A DNA stretch of 64,000 nt from Cymodocea nodosa (Eukaryota; Streptophyta; Magnoliopsida; Alismatales; Cymodoceaceae), in assembly GCA_036874045.1 (NCBI GenBank), contig CM072336.1, positions 16,115,001 through 16,179,000 on the forward strand, in the 5' to 3' direction. Position 1 is the stretch's first letter; every line of letters starts with the position of its first letter. The notes beneath the pieces are model-generated. The model made no database searches and was not told the DNA's origin. It saw nothing but the letters and a program-made list of their open reading frames with translations. The translations under genes and the position numbers were made by a program. This document shows, in pieces, positions 48,924 through 59,310 of the stretch.

Positions 48924-48961
48924 AATGTTGATCTCATTAATAGATTTAACCATCTGAGATC

Positions 48962-50300
48962 ATGGCTTTCCACACTACAAAGGGTTAGAATATCTATCGA
49001 CCTCCCCTCTTTGATGGTAGCAATTATAGCTATTGGAAAAATAAGATGGAGTGTTTTCTCAAGAGTACAGATGTGAAACTTTGGAGAATGGTTGTACATG
49101 GTACACCAATTCCAATCAATCATGAAAGTGACTAGACTAAGGAGGATGAAAGAATCATCTAGATGGATGCTTGTGGGGTTAATTCCATTTACTATGCACT
49201 AACTGGTGAACAGTATAATAAAATATCTGCTTGTAAATCCTCTCATAAAACTTGGAAGACCTTTCAAATTACATATGAAGGAACCAACCAAGTTAAAGAT
49301 ACTAAAATCAGCATTTTGTTAAGAAAATATGAATTATTCAAAATGCTTGAAAAAGAAAGTATTACTGAAATGTTTTCTAGATTCATAGAAATTGTAAATG
49401 AACTAAGAGGCATTGGAAGGAGTTTTTGTAATCATGAACAAGTACAAAATATCTTAAGAAGCTTGATAGTCGAATGGAAGCAAAAGTCTACTTCCATACA
49501 AGATTCAAAGGATCTGAACAACTATTCAGTTGAAGATCTATTGGGAAATCTTCTAGCTCATGAAGTTCAGATGAAGGAATGGAAAGAAGAAAAAGGAGTC
49601 ACTGAAAGAAAGGCTGAGAAATAGAAAGAACTAGCATTTCCCTCAATAGAAGACCAACCAAGCTCGAATGAGGATGAAGTATTACTACTGGCTAGAAACT
49701 TCAAAAAAATGATGAGACAATGAGGCAAAACCAACTCCTCAAGATCAAAAGTTCTTAATGCTACAAGTACAAAAAACTAGGACACATTCAACTTTACTGT
49801 CCTTTTCAATAAGAGGACAAACAAAAATGGAAGAAAAATAATAAGAAGAAGATGGCCTTGAAAGCCACATGGGATGACAGTAGTTCATCCAACAGCTCAT
49901 CAGACTCAGATGAAGAGGTATCTGCAAACATGTGTTTTGCTACACAAGAGGTATGCTCTACATCTCCTTATTGCTCAGAAAAGGAAAATGATGATGTAGA
50001 TATAGATAGTCTTCTCTATACAATAATTTATATGTAAAATGTAAGAATTATAAGAAAGAATTAAAGAGTTTAAATTCCTATCTAGAAGATGTCTTTGTTA
50101 AATTAGAACAAGCCCTAGTTGATAATAGGGAATTAAAAACTAAAATGGATAGCTATAGTTGTAAAAATTTTGATCTGAAAGAAGAAAATGAAAATCTGTT
50201 ATCTGAAGTTACTACTTTAAAGAAAACTATATGTAAATTTACTAAAGGTGAAAACAGTTTAAACAAAATCATAGGATCCTAAAGAATAGAAATAAGTAAA
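48962..50300 (+). pseudogene. Sirevirus-like gag (interrupted)
   Basis: From ATG 48962 the frame reads PPLFDGSNYSYWKNKMECFL and, further on, ISILLRKYELFKMLEKESIT and EMFSRFIEIVNELRGIGRSF. TAG codons interrupt it at 48986, 49133, 49160 and 49622, and TGA at 49721. A frame change precedes a CCHC zinc knuckle (CYKYKKLGHIQLYC) in which the second Cys is Tyr. The tail (about 50040-50280) is rich in Glu, Lys and Leu (KEENENLLSEVTTLKKTICK), consistent with the coiled coil of Sirevirus gag. Confidence 0.8.
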
Positions 50301-50499
50301 TTTGGCCTAGGGTATGTTGTACCACAGGAAACTCCCTACTATGGTGGAAAAATTAGATCTTACAAAGATGACACAACTATTTTTGTCATTAAGAGGAGAT
50401 CTACTTCTATATGGCTACCAAAAGGCAACATGTTCAATATACAAAGGACTAACACTGATAGACCCAAGAAAATATAGGTACCAAAAGTCTTAATTTCAA

Positions 50500-51990
50500 C
50501 ATGATTTGTAGGACTACATGGACAAGGAAGCTCAAACGTCCAAGTAGATTATTGATAGTGGATGCTTAAAGCATATAACAAGTAAGACAAGATTTCTGGA
50601 ATCTGTTAAATCAATAAATTCAAGATCTGTTAAGTTTGGTAATAATGAAAAATGTAGAATTACTGCTGTAGGAAATGTTGCATCTAAAAATGGAAAAATA
50701 GAGAATGTCTTACATGTAAATGGTTTAAAACAAAATCTGCTAAGTGTAGGCCAATTATGTGATAAAGGTTACAATATACTTTTTACTATTGAAAACTATT
50801 TTATATTACAAAAGAATACACATGAAATCAGATTTACTTGATATAGGGATAATTCAATTTATGCATTGGAATTTCCATTTGATAATATATCTAGTGATGT
50901 ATGTTTAGTTGCTTTTAATGAAGATGAATGGTTATGACATAAAAGATTAAATCATGTGAACATAAAACTCTTAAGAAAATTAACCAAACATGATCTTGTT
51001 AGAGGTGTGCCTAAACTCAAATTCAAGAGGGATAAACTCTATAGTGACTGTACGATTGGAAAACAAAAGAAATCAGTACACAAGAGTATTGAAGACATTG
51101 CCACAAGTCAACCATTAGATCTACTGCATTTGGACTTATTTGGTCCTACATAGACAACTAGTTTAGGAGGAAGAAAATATACCTTAGTGGTAGTTGATGA
51201 TTACACAAGGTTCACTTGGGTTATCTTCTTAGCACACAAAAATGAAGCTTGCTATGAATTCAAACATCTCTACATTAGAATTCAAAATGAAAAAGAATCA
51301 ATTGTAGAAAGGATTGGAAGTGATCATGGAGGTGAATTTAAAAATTTTGAATTTGAAGAATTATGTAATTCCTTTGGCATATTGCATGAATTTTCATGCC
51401 CAAGAACTCCTACATAGAATGAAGTTGTAGAAAGGAAAAATAGATCAGTACAAGAAATGGCAAGAGTAATTCTTAATGCATTTGATCTACCAAAGTCTTT
51501 ATGGGCTGAAGCTATAAATACTACATGTTATTCAATAAACAGAACTCATCTCAAGCCTATTCTACATAAGACACCATTTGAATTATGGTATGGTAAGATA
51601 CCAAATATTGGATATTTTAAAGTTTTTGGGTCAAGATGTTTTGTGCTTAATACAAGGGATCAAAAGGACAAATTTGATGCAAAGTCTGATCTTGCTCTAC
51701 TTGTTGGATACTCTTCGAGAAGTAAGGGTTACATGGTCTATTTTGAACATGAAAGAAGAGTAGAAGAGTTAATGAATGTATCTTTTGATGAAGACCTAGT
51801 AGGAAAATTGAAGAAGCTAAAAATATATAGTGAAAGTGAATCAGTAAATCAGAAAATTATTCAAAAAAAGGATAGTTCAACACTGCCTGCACCCTACTGT
51901 GATAGAAAAAGCATGGAAGACAAAGTCAGAACATCTCATTGCACAAATTATTGGGAATATAAATCAAGGTGTTCAAATAAGAAGTAAAAT
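50500..51990 (+). pseudogene. Protease and integrase (interrupted)
   Basis: IIDSGCLKHIT carries the aspartic protease DSG. GNVASKNGKIENVLHVNGLK and LLSVGQLCDKGYNI follow. The integrase starts near HKRLNHVNIKLLRKLTKHDL. Core blocks are LHLDLFGPT, VVDDYTRFTWVIFLAHKNEA, IGSDHGGEFKNFEFEELC and VVERKNRSVQEMARVILNAF, so the DDE residues are visible. A TAG at 51151 and one at 51415 break the frame. The tail reads YFKVFGSRCFVLNTRDQKDK and VGYSSRSKGYMVYFEHERR. Confidence 0.85.
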
Positions 51991-52014
51991 TCAGAATATT
52001 TGTAATTATTGTGT

Positions 52015-53040
52015 TTTTGTGTATGAACTTGAACCTACAACAGTTGAAGAAGCTTGCAATGATGAATATTGGATTATGGCCATGCAAGAGGAACTAAATC
52101 AGTTCAAGAAAAATGAAGTCTGGAATTTAATTGAAAAGCCTATCGAAAAATCAATTATTGGAACTAGATGGGTGTTTAAGAATAAACTAGATAATAATGG
52201 CAGTATTATCAGAAACAAAGCTAGACTTGTTGCTTAGGGATACAACCAGCAAGAAGGAATCGATTATGAAGAAACTTTTGCACCTGTTGCAAGGTTTGAA
52301 GCAATTAGAATGTTGCTTGCCTTTGTAAGTAGTATGAAAATCAAGCTCTATCAGATAGATGTTAAAAGTGCCTTTCTGAGTGACATTTTACAAGAAGAAG
52401 TATATGTAGAACAACCACTAGGTTTTGAAGATGAAGAAAGACCAAACCATGTATACAAACTGAATAAAGCTCTTTATGGTCTGAAGCAAGCACCACGTGC
52501 ATGGTATGATAAATTGAAGGGTTTCCTTCTTGAGAATAAGTTTAACATAGGAATTGCTGACAACACTATTTATCAAGTTAGAAAATTCTCAAATGTTGAT
52601 CATTCAGATCTATGTTGATGATATTATTTTTGGTGCTACACATGAGAAACTATGTCATGATTTTTAGACTTTAATGAAGAATGAATTTGAAATGAGTATT
52701 ATGGGAGAATTAAAATTCTTTCTAGGATTACAAATTCATCAACTACAGTATGACATCTTTCTGAATCAAGAAAAATTTTGCAAAAAGATTCTTTTGAAGT
52801 TTGGTATGGACAAATCCAAAGTAGCAAATACACCTATGAACTCAAATGAAAAGCTTGATAAAGATATCTCTAGCACGTCTATAGATCAAAAGAAATACAG
52901 AGGCATGATTGGATCACTTTTGTATTTAACAGCTAGTAGACTAGACATAATGTTCAATGTATGTGCTTGTGCAAGGTATCAAGCCTCTCCTAAAGCATCA
53001 CATTTAACAACAGTTAAACGTATATTTAAATATTTATAGG
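52015..53040 (+). pseudogene. Reverse transcriptase (interrupted)
   Basis: Blocks in order are EEACNDEYWIMAMQEELNQF, GTRWVFKNKLDNNGSIIRNK, ARLVA with a TAG at 52235, IDYEETFAPVARFEAIRMLL, YQIDVKSAFLSDILQEEVYV and YKLNKALYGLKQAPRAWYDK. A frame change occurs just before the catalytic YVDD (52611-52622), followed by DIIFGATHEKL. The thumb reads ELKFFLGLQIHQLQYDIFLN and MIGSLLYLTASRLDIMFNV. Confidence 0.87.
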
Positions 53041-53520
53041 GTACCAAAGATTTTGGCTTATTCTATTCTTCACAGAATCATCTGATATTAGTAGGATACA
53101 ATGATGCAGACTATATAGGATGTAAATCAGATAAAAAAAGCACTAGTGGTACATGTCAGTTGCTTGGTCACTCACTTATTTCTTGGTTCAGCAGGAAACA
53201 AAATTCTATAGCTCTATCTACCACTAAAGCTGAATACATGGCAGCAGGTCTATGTTGTGCACAGATTTTATAGATGCAACAAACTTTGGCAGATTATAAG
53301 CTTAATTTTTAGAATACCATTATTTATTGTGACAGTAGCAGTGCCATCAATCTCTCCAAAAATATAATTCTACACTCTAGAGCAAAACATATCGAGATTA
53401 GGCACCACTTTCTAAGAGACCATATTAAAAAAGGTCCTATTTCTTTAGAATGTCTCTACTAAAGAACAACTTGTAGATATTTTTACCAAACCATTATCTG
53501 AATTTGCATTTAATCATATT
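53041..53520 (+). pseudogene. RNase H (interrupted)
   Basis: It reads YNDADYIGCKSDKKSTSGTC, QLLGHSLISWFSRKQNSIAL and STTKAEYMAAG. TAG at 53271 follows. CDSSSAINLSKN and RAKHIEIRHHFLRDHIKKG mark the end of the domain. Confidence 0.85.
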
Positions 53521-53905
53521 AGATGAAATTTAGGGATTTTTTGTTTATATGATTTATAATTTCATATCTCTCTACTCGCCAAGCTCACAACTAGGAGCTT
53601 GTTCTACTAATATCTCTGTTTTGCAACAACTTAACCACTTTTTTTTAGGATAACCAACTATACTTACTTCACTAAGTTAGTATCTTACTTCTCACTCCTT
53701 TTAACAATTAGCAAAAAAGGGGGAGAAAGACCATATTTTGGTAGCAAGCTGTAGTAAAGTAGGGGGAGTAATCTCAGAAAAATAGGGAGAGTTTTTCAAT
53801 TTCAATATTCTGTATTCTTTATGCGATTCTCTTTATAGATATATAGGGAGAGAAATACATGTAATATATTGTAAGGTTTTTTGTCATTATCAAAAAGGGG
53901 GAGAT
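53521..53905 (+). other. 3' untranslated region with several purine tracts
   Basis: AAAAAAGGGGGAGAAAGA near 53714, AGGGGGAG near 53761 and AAAAAGGGGGAGA at 53892-53904 are repeated polypurine tracts. Multiple tracts of this form are known from Sireviruses. The last one abuts the 3' LTR and should prime plus-strand synthesis. Confidence 0.75.
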
Positions 53906-55226
53906 TGAAAGGACCTCTAGATTTTGATAATGCAAAAATCAATGTGAGGAATCAAATTGTATTTCTCAGGCTTAATAGTTCAGTAAAAGAGCAGAAGTTG
54001 ATACAGATAGTTCAAAGTGTACTGCAAGTGATAAAAAGGATTTTGGAAGGTTACCAAGCTTAACTATCTAAAAGAGATATATTTTCGGTGAGTTACTAGT
54101 CTAAGTATCCGGAAGGCAGTATAAAGTAGTAGCAACACTATCGGACAATTAGAAGATTAAGTATCCGAAAGTGGAAGGCTTTCGGAGAGTTAGAAAGATG
54201 GATGTATGAAGAATCAGAAAGTTACTGTAGCAAACTATCTGAAACTTAAGTCATTGAATTTCCCACATGTAGAAATTCAGACAGAAGCTTAAAAGAAGAA
54301 TCGGAAAGTTACTAGAGCTAACTATCCAAAATTTGAAGAGTTTTTGATGAGTTACAGGTATAACCATTTGAAACTTAAGTTAGTCTATTATGCACGTGCT
54401 GAATTAAATAAAGTAGTCGGAAACTTAAAGAAGGATTTCGGAGGGTTACTGTAGCTAACTATCCGATAATTAAAGAATAGTTCGGTAAATTACAGCTGCA
54501 AGTATCCGATTGAATGACAGCTCATATGTACAATTTGAAATCCTATATGGTAAAAAGACTTAAGTGACTTTTCAGTAAGTTACAAGTATTTTTTAGAGAG
54601 TTACATGGCTAAACCTCTAAAAAACCCAAGAAATCAGAAAGATATCTTGAAATACCTCCCTGAACGGTAACTTACCATATTTGGGTCTAAAATCTTATCA
54701 AGTACAGCAGAATACATCCGTTGGAAGGAAAATATAATCGTTACACATATTAGTATATATACAAGCAACAGACAATAGAATTAGATAGTTTTTGCTCATA
54801 CAAATATTTACACCAAGCTCAATAGAAGAAAGTCCTTAAGATCAAATCATCATTAGCATATACAGACTCAAATTTAGAAGCTCATTACACACTCAACTCT
54901 GATACATTCAAGCAAGTGTTTTACTGAAGTACACGGATCAAAAACTTCAAAGAAAGATTGGTTGGAGCTATGACCTGAAAGCTCAATCAGATTGGTTGGT
55001 TCTTGCTTTGATTTTAAAGTAAGTGTTTGTAAGTTTGAGAAAGTTTAGTGAAGTCCAAGTATCTCTTGGGGGTGGATTAACCGTTAGTAGTGAACCACCT
55101 AAAAAACCTTGTGTGCATTCCTTTTATTGTGTGCTTGCTAATTCTCTATATCAATCATCCATTTATTGTTAAGAAACATTTTATTACCATTCACCCCCCC
55201 CTCTGGTAAGCCATCGGGTCCTAACA
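53906..55226 (+). repeat. 3' LTR of the full-length element
   Basis: It is 1,321 bp. By eye it differs from the 5' LTR at about 45 sites, nearly all transitions. About 35 of these fall in the first 440 bp. The palindrome array lies at about 54045-54605. Confidence 0.9.
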
Positions 55227-55734
55227 ATAAAAACTCGAATGGTTATCTAACTCTTTGACTTTTCTTTACCAAACGCATATAGAAAACACGTGAAAACTTA
55301 AAACATTAAAAACACATGTATAAATAACTATACAAGTTTTTCATATAATTCTTTGACTAACTAGAAATGTTAAAACTATCCAAAAGTTTACTATTCGAAA
55401 CTTTAACTATCTGAAATTTAAGTAAAACTTTTTAAAAACTAAAACTCGTTAACGTCTATTTATGTAACTATTATACTTAGACTTATTTATAGACTTTAAT
55501 AAAATATTCATCATCAAAATGAAATTCCTAACAAATATTATTATATATTTGTATTTATATTTATTTAAATCGACCAAATTAGAAGTGTCTTGATTAAGTC
55601 CATAAAATATTTTATGATTATATTATTTTTTTTTTAAAATGACTAAATTGCAAACATTTTGGATCAATCGAGATTATATTATTTTTTTATTATAATTATA
55701 TCTACATGATTTTAAGAGATTAATTTAACCCTAG

Positions 55735-56590
55735 AGGAAAAGTAGAGGATGCCCTGATTAAATTTAATAACTTCATTTATCTTGTGGATATTGTCATTTT
55801 GGATTCTTAAAAAATATGCATCATAATAAAGATACTTCTTTAATTTTGGGAAGGTCATTTCTAGCAACTTCGAGGGCAATTATAAATTACAAAAATGAAA
55901 TGATGAAATTAGTCTATGGTGATGAAGATACTCAACTAAATATCTGCAAACTAGAAGAGTATGAAGGTTTAGAAATGTTCTTACACACTATAAACTTTTT
56001 AAAAGCTGAAGGAAACATGCTTGAAGATGTTATTTAAGAAGAATTAAATAGGCAATTAGATACTTAAGATCATGAAGGGAGTGAAAATATAGATAGAGAC
56101 TTAAGCATAGAAGTAGAAGGAGACTAAGAAGAATTTAATGTTATGGATGAAAATGTTAAAGTAGGAGCTTAGGCTTCTAATAGTCAACATTTAGATTTAA
56201 AACCATTACCTCCTAAATTGACCTATAGATTTCTTGAAGAAGAAAGAACTTGTCCTATAATTATAGCATTAGATTTAAATGAAGATCAAATTTCTAAATT
56301 AGAATGTGTAGTAAAGAAATATAAGGAAGCAAATGGACTATGACTGATATAAAAGGGTTAAGTTCAATTATTTACTAACACCATATATATTTGGAAGAAA
56401 ATGCTAAACCAATTAGAATTCTTGAAAGAAGGTTAAATCCAAACCTTAAGGAAGTAGTTAGGAAGAAAATTGTGAATTGGTTAGATAATGATATCATACA
56501 TTTAATTTCTGATAGCTCATGGGTGAGTCTAATTCATGTAGTTCCAAAGAAATCAGGGATAATAGTCATTAGGAATGAAAGTCAATAATT
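55735..56590 (+). pseudogene. Ty3/gypsy protease-RT fragment
   Basis: It reads KVEDALIKFNNFIYLVDIVI, then SLILGRSFLATSRAIINY, the protease end of plant gypsy elements of the Athila/Tat group. The RT start is EENAKPIRILERRLNPNLKE, VVRKKIVNWLDNDII and DSSWVSLIHVVPKKSGI. The fragment stops at 56590 next to the 56601-57166 transposon. Several stop codons interrupt it. Confidence 0.75.
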
Positions 56591-56600
56591 GATACTTAGG

Positions 56601-57166
56601 AGGTGTTTGTTTACAATTCTTATCGGGAAAGGAAATGATGAGAATTGCTAGAAATGTTAAGAAATGGAAAACTTGGGAAATGACAGGAGATGATAGAAAA
56701 GTTTACACATTTGTGCACATCAGGAAATTATGAGAAATAATAAGAAAGTTTGATATATTTGTGTAGAACAAGAAATGAAATGATGGGAAATGATATGAAA
56801 TTTTGATATGTTTGTGTATAATAGGAAATGATGAGAAATACAATTTTTAAAATTTTTTGATAATAGTAAATAATAATATAACTTGAAAGTAATATTTTAA
56901 ATAATAGAGTATATATTAATTATATTTTAAGTAATATAATATAATATATAGTACACAATTATTTTGTTATGAATAAACTTTTCATCACAAACATAATTTA
57001 TTACATCAAATGTTCAACAAACAATGTTTGGATCTCTAGCATGACACCAGAAAAACTTGATTGGTTACCCAGCAACGTGCTAGAAAAACCTGAATTTGTT
57101 AACTTCTGTTTTTACTTAGTTAATTTATCTTTATACCTATTCCTTTTTAGAAGTAAACAAACAACC
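56601..57166. mobile_element. Non-autonomous DNA transposon with GGTTGTTTGTTTAC ends
   Basis: AGGTGTTTGTTTAC at 56601-56614 is inverted as GTAAACAAACAACC at 57153-57166. Near the left end several GGAAATGATG words recur, as in the hairpin at 39861-39990. I could not find a convincing target duplication or transposase, so the superfamily is open. Confidence 0.55.
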
Positions 57167-57189
57167 TTTCACACAAATTAGATATTAAT

Positions 57190-59160
57190 TCCAATTTGTA
57201 TTTTAACTGTAAGTGCACAGTGTCTATTGTATTAGTGTGTAAGTACAGGTCGATCCCATAGGGAATTGCTTAAGAATTGCGAACTGTTCCATTTTTAACA
57301 ATCAAATTTATATATTCAATAAGCTCTCCATTGAGTTACAGTTAACTCAACGGACTAACCTCATGGACTTAAGTTAACTCCACGAGCCTGTCTTTCTTAT
57401 TTAATACTACTATTTACAAAGGAATTCGGCCAACCATTGGGCGGTTCCACAGATTGTAAATAACATCAATTAAGCTCTTTAATGTTAGTAAACATTGGAT
57501 TTATTATTAGGCAATACTAACATTCAGATAATTCAAACAATAACCATTAAAATCTTTAAGTCTTTTGAACGAACCAATTTCAATAAACTATAAAACTAAA
57601 ACAAACATAAAACAATCACAACACTAACAAAGATAACATTAATCACGATACAAAACAAACAATACAACACTCAAATACAAAATATAAACACAGATAAGTT
57701 GTTTTTGGTATTTTTGTTTTGATATGAGCATGGAAATGGGCGAAAGGTGAAATGTAAAGTAATCTCAATCGATAGTAAATACTTCCATCACTACATGCGA
57801 CGCGATTACACCACTGAAAATTAAACCACTTACAATTCTGTCTCCTCTCCTTATAGAATCGCGAGTCCAGAATTGCAAAATGATCTCCTCTTCAACATAT
57901 AGGCATCAACCCGAAGCTAAGACTAGAAGCTTTATGATCTCTTGAGATATGAGTTGGTGCTTGGTGAAAATGGCTTCCCTTCCCGCGACGTGATCACTCC
58001 TCACAGTGGTTGTCAAACACTGTTTGGCTCAGAATTGACTCGACATCAGGCAAGTATCCTCACAGATCTCTGATGGTTGGTGATTATGGTGGTGGTGGAG
58101 ATGGTTGGTGTGATACTTCAGAGAATTATCGACGCTGATCCTCCTCTGCACACACTGGCCACACCCATCGATCACACACCCTTTACTTCTTTTTCTTCTT
58201 TTCTTCTTTTCTTTTATATTTCTTTAGTGGTAACTGCTTCTACTTGAATGGTTAGTTGGATTTCCTTCATTCATATCAACGACGATGATTTCTTCTCCCT
58301 ACGTGATACGTACGATCGTGGTTTTTCCTTTTAACTGTCTTGTTTCTACAACCGCTACAGTGGCATATTAGAAAATAAATAGTCCGTGGAGTTACAGATA
58401 ACTCAATGAACTTGCTTCATTGATTTAACTATAAAACACGTGTATAAATTTAACTATCCGATGCTCAAGTGCATTTCAGATAGTTACAGACTTAACTATC
58501 CGATGCTTAGATGCATTTCGGATAGTTACAGATAACTCACCAATATATAACTTAAGTCAATTTTCCAGATCACGACATGTGTCATCAGTAGTTTTATAAT
58601 AAAAGAAACATTTCGGAGAGTTACTAGTCTAACTATTCAATGCCCAGATGCATTTCAGATAGTTAGACAACTCACCGAAAATTTACTTAAGTCATTCTCC
58701 TAGAACAAGACACGCGTCAGTAGCTACTTTATAAATAAAAGGAGATTTCGGAGAGTTACACATATAACTCTCTGATGCCCAACTGCAATTTAGGATAGTT
58801 ATAGATAACTCACCAAAAGTTCACTTAAGTCATGCATTATGGTTTCGACACGTGTACTTCAGGAAATAATAAAATATTCTTTTAAAACATAATTGTTCGG
58901 CAATTTAAACATAATTGTCTGATACATGTTCTGTACGTTAAACATAACTGTCCGAAATAACAGAAAATTCGGATACTTAAGAATTTCATAGCCTGCAATT
59001 TACCGACAGTTCAGAAATGTATTAAATTAACATTAATTCCCCGAAATTAAGCAGATTCTTTAATTAAAGCTTATAACAGTGCAATTATAACATAATAGCT
59101 TAATTCTCATATGATAAGCTAAATATTATGTAATTAACCATCATTTAATTGTTAATATTA
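57190..59160 (-). mobile_element. LTR-like repeat region, ends undefined
   Basis: AAGTACAGGTCGATCCCATA near 57242 is a motif commonly seen near the ends of plant LTR retrotransposons. The block also carries the palindrome words (58440-59030), so it is probably an LTR. I could not fix both ends or find a target duplication. 57840-58330 is less AT-rich and holds no supported gene. Confidence 0.4.
58430..58870. repeat. Three-unit tandem repeat, period about 135 bp
   Basis: CTTAAGTCA occurs at 58551, 58686 and 58824. Each is followed by an ACACGTGT-like word (ACATGTGTCA, ACACGCGTCA, ACACGTGTAC). In the first two units a TTTCGGAGAGTTAC then a TGCCCA.. stretch follow before the next unit. Confidence 0.7.
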
Positions 59161-59310
59161 TGCACTTTTTCATTCTAAACAAACAACATTTTAATTTCTT
59201 TCCCACATGGAATACATAATATGATCTCATTTCTTATTAGCTATTCTTTTTCTTTGTTCTCTACTCATATTACTAGAACAACTTATGCTTTCTTCAATAA
59301 CATTATCAAC

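Larger units (their letters stand above)
47589..55226 (+). mobile_element. Full-length Sirevirus-like Ty1/copia retrotransposon
   Basis: Two 1,321-bp LTRs (47589-48909 and 53906-55226) start TGAAAGGACC and end CTAACA. The element is flanked by ATAAA at 47584-47588 and 55227-55231. The primer site TGGTATCAGAGC is at 48912-48923, and the purine tract AAAAAGGGGGAGA ends at 53904, one base before the 3' LTR. Gag, protease, integrase, RT and RNase H follow in copia order. A coiled-coil gag tail and extra GGGGGAG tracts before the 3' LTR fit the Sirevirus lineage. Coding frames are broken, mainly by TAG codons, so it is not autonomous. It is 7,638 bp long. Confidence 0.9.
46691..55533 (-). mobile_element. 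Older solo LTR interrupted by a nested Sirevirus-like element
   Basis: AATAT at 46686-46690 is repeated at 55534-55538. The LTR itself consists of 46691-47588 and 55232-55533, about 1.2 kb, and starts TGTTAGGAATTTC on the minus strand. It ends CTTCTTATGATACTACGATC followed by TTACA. It carries a few words of the palindrome family, such as AACTATCTGAAA. The copia element at 47589-55226 sits inside it. Confidence 0.8.

Noticed and set aside
55735..56590. Endogenous pararetrovirus
   Set aside because: The protease-RT text fits plant gypsy (Athila/Tat group); no movement or coat protein motif was seen nearby.
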